In this document: positions 6,494 through 6,756 of the stretch, in pieces
Numbering within the stretch: the first letter of the stretch is position 1
How the letters are laid out: every line of letters starts with the position of its first letter
Assembly (NCBI GenBank): GCA_964407525.1
Contig: CAYOWC010000272.1
Location: 1-6,756, forward strand
DNA from: DUZB01 sp964407525
Lineage (GTDB): Bacteria; Desulfobacterota; DSM-4660; Desulfatiglandales; Desulfatiglandaceae
Length of the DNA: 6,756 nucleotides
Direction: 5' to 3'
Position numbers and translations under genes: made by a program
The notes under the pieces: generated by a model
What the model saw: only the letters and a program-made list of their open reading frames with translations
Told to the model about the DNA's origin: nothing
Database searches by the model: none

Positions 6494-6559
6494 AGTCCGT
6501 TGATGAAATTATTTTGCTTAGTCCTAAGAATCGGCCGTCTAAAACAAAGGTTTATTTGA

Positions 6560-6756
6560 ATGGAAACACCAGATTACGATCACATTCTTGATATCAGAAA
6601 CGTGAAAAACAGTGATTATGCGAACGTCAAGGCAATTATGGAGCAAGCCTACAGAGGTATGGGAGGCGCCTGGACCCGGGATGAGTTCAAAACCCTTTTG
6701 GCTTTGTTTTCCGAAGGTCAGATTTGTATTGAAGATAAAGGGCGGCTGGTGGCTTG
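6560..6756 (+). CDS. N-terminal part of a GNAT-family acetyltransferase (runs off the window)
   Basis: Sixty-five codons are visible, with no stop. The start is firm: a TGA in frame at 6557-6559 directly precedes the ATG, and AAAGG at 6546-6550 lies nine bases upstream. The sequence shows the opening of a GNAT fold: strand LDIRNVKNSDY (10-20), helix ANVKAIMEQAY, then WTRDEFKTLLALFSEGQICIED and GRLVA. The pattern of WTRDEF, FPEGQ-like FSEGQICIE and GxLVA recalls the N-terminal acetyltransferase half of bifunctional GNAT/carbon-nitrogen hydrolase proteins such as Bacillus YhcX. Whether the hydrolase half exists cannot be seen. The acetyl-CoA site would lie beyond the window, and the substrate is unknown. 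It is probably unrelated to the channel cluster upstream. Confidence 0.7.
   Translation, partial: METPDYDHILDIRNVKNSDYANVKAIMEQAYRGMGGAWTRDEFKTLLALFSEGQICIEDKGRLVA

Noticed and set aside
6517..6528. Short inverted repeat CTTAG/CTAAG before the acetyltransferase gene
   Set aside because: Five-base arms with a two-base spacer are expected by chance and cannot form a proper loop.

Overview
The window looks like chromosomal DNA of moderate GC from a Gram-negative bacterium. My best guess is the former Deltaproteobacteria (Desulfobacterota). This rests on gene content and on protein sequences resembling families I associate with that group, not on any marker gene. All genes are on the + strand. 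There are no tRNAs, rRNAs, insertion sequences or CRISPR arrays.

Layout. Bases 1-26 hold the last codons of an unidentified upstream gene, whose TAA overlaps the ATG of a small membrane-anchored YbbR/CdaR-like protein (26-517). Fifteen bases later comes a glycosyltransferase gene related to glucosylglycerate/mannosylglycerate synthases (533-1441). Its reading frame is intact, but the protein appears to have lost the central third of the GT-A catalytic domain. A 100-base gap with a candidate promoter and a 12-base palindrome leads to a large YbiO-like MscS channel (1542-3851). That gene overlaps by 4 bases a CorA magnesium/cobalt channel of the Thermotoga maritima type, which starts at TTG (3848-4909). 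A 232-base gap rich in inverted repeats separates it from a second, shorter MscS channel of a different subtype (5142-6449). After another 110-base gap with a candidate promoter, a GNAT acetyltransferase gene starts at 6560 and runs off the end.

How the genes may work together. The core (26-6449) reads as an osmotic and ionic homeostasis cluster. YbbR proteins usually accompany the c-di-AMP synthase CdaA, and c-di-AMP controls turgor and potassium in other bacteria. Glucosylglycerate-type synthases make compatible solutes, MscS channels release solutes on osmotic downshift, and CorA handles divalent cations. The functional link is inference from adjacency. If the glycosyltransferase deletion is real, the solute-synthesis arm is probably inactive in this strain while the channels remain intact. 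I see no wholly novel system. The deleted glycosyltransferase and the channel/CorA cluster are the points most worth checking.
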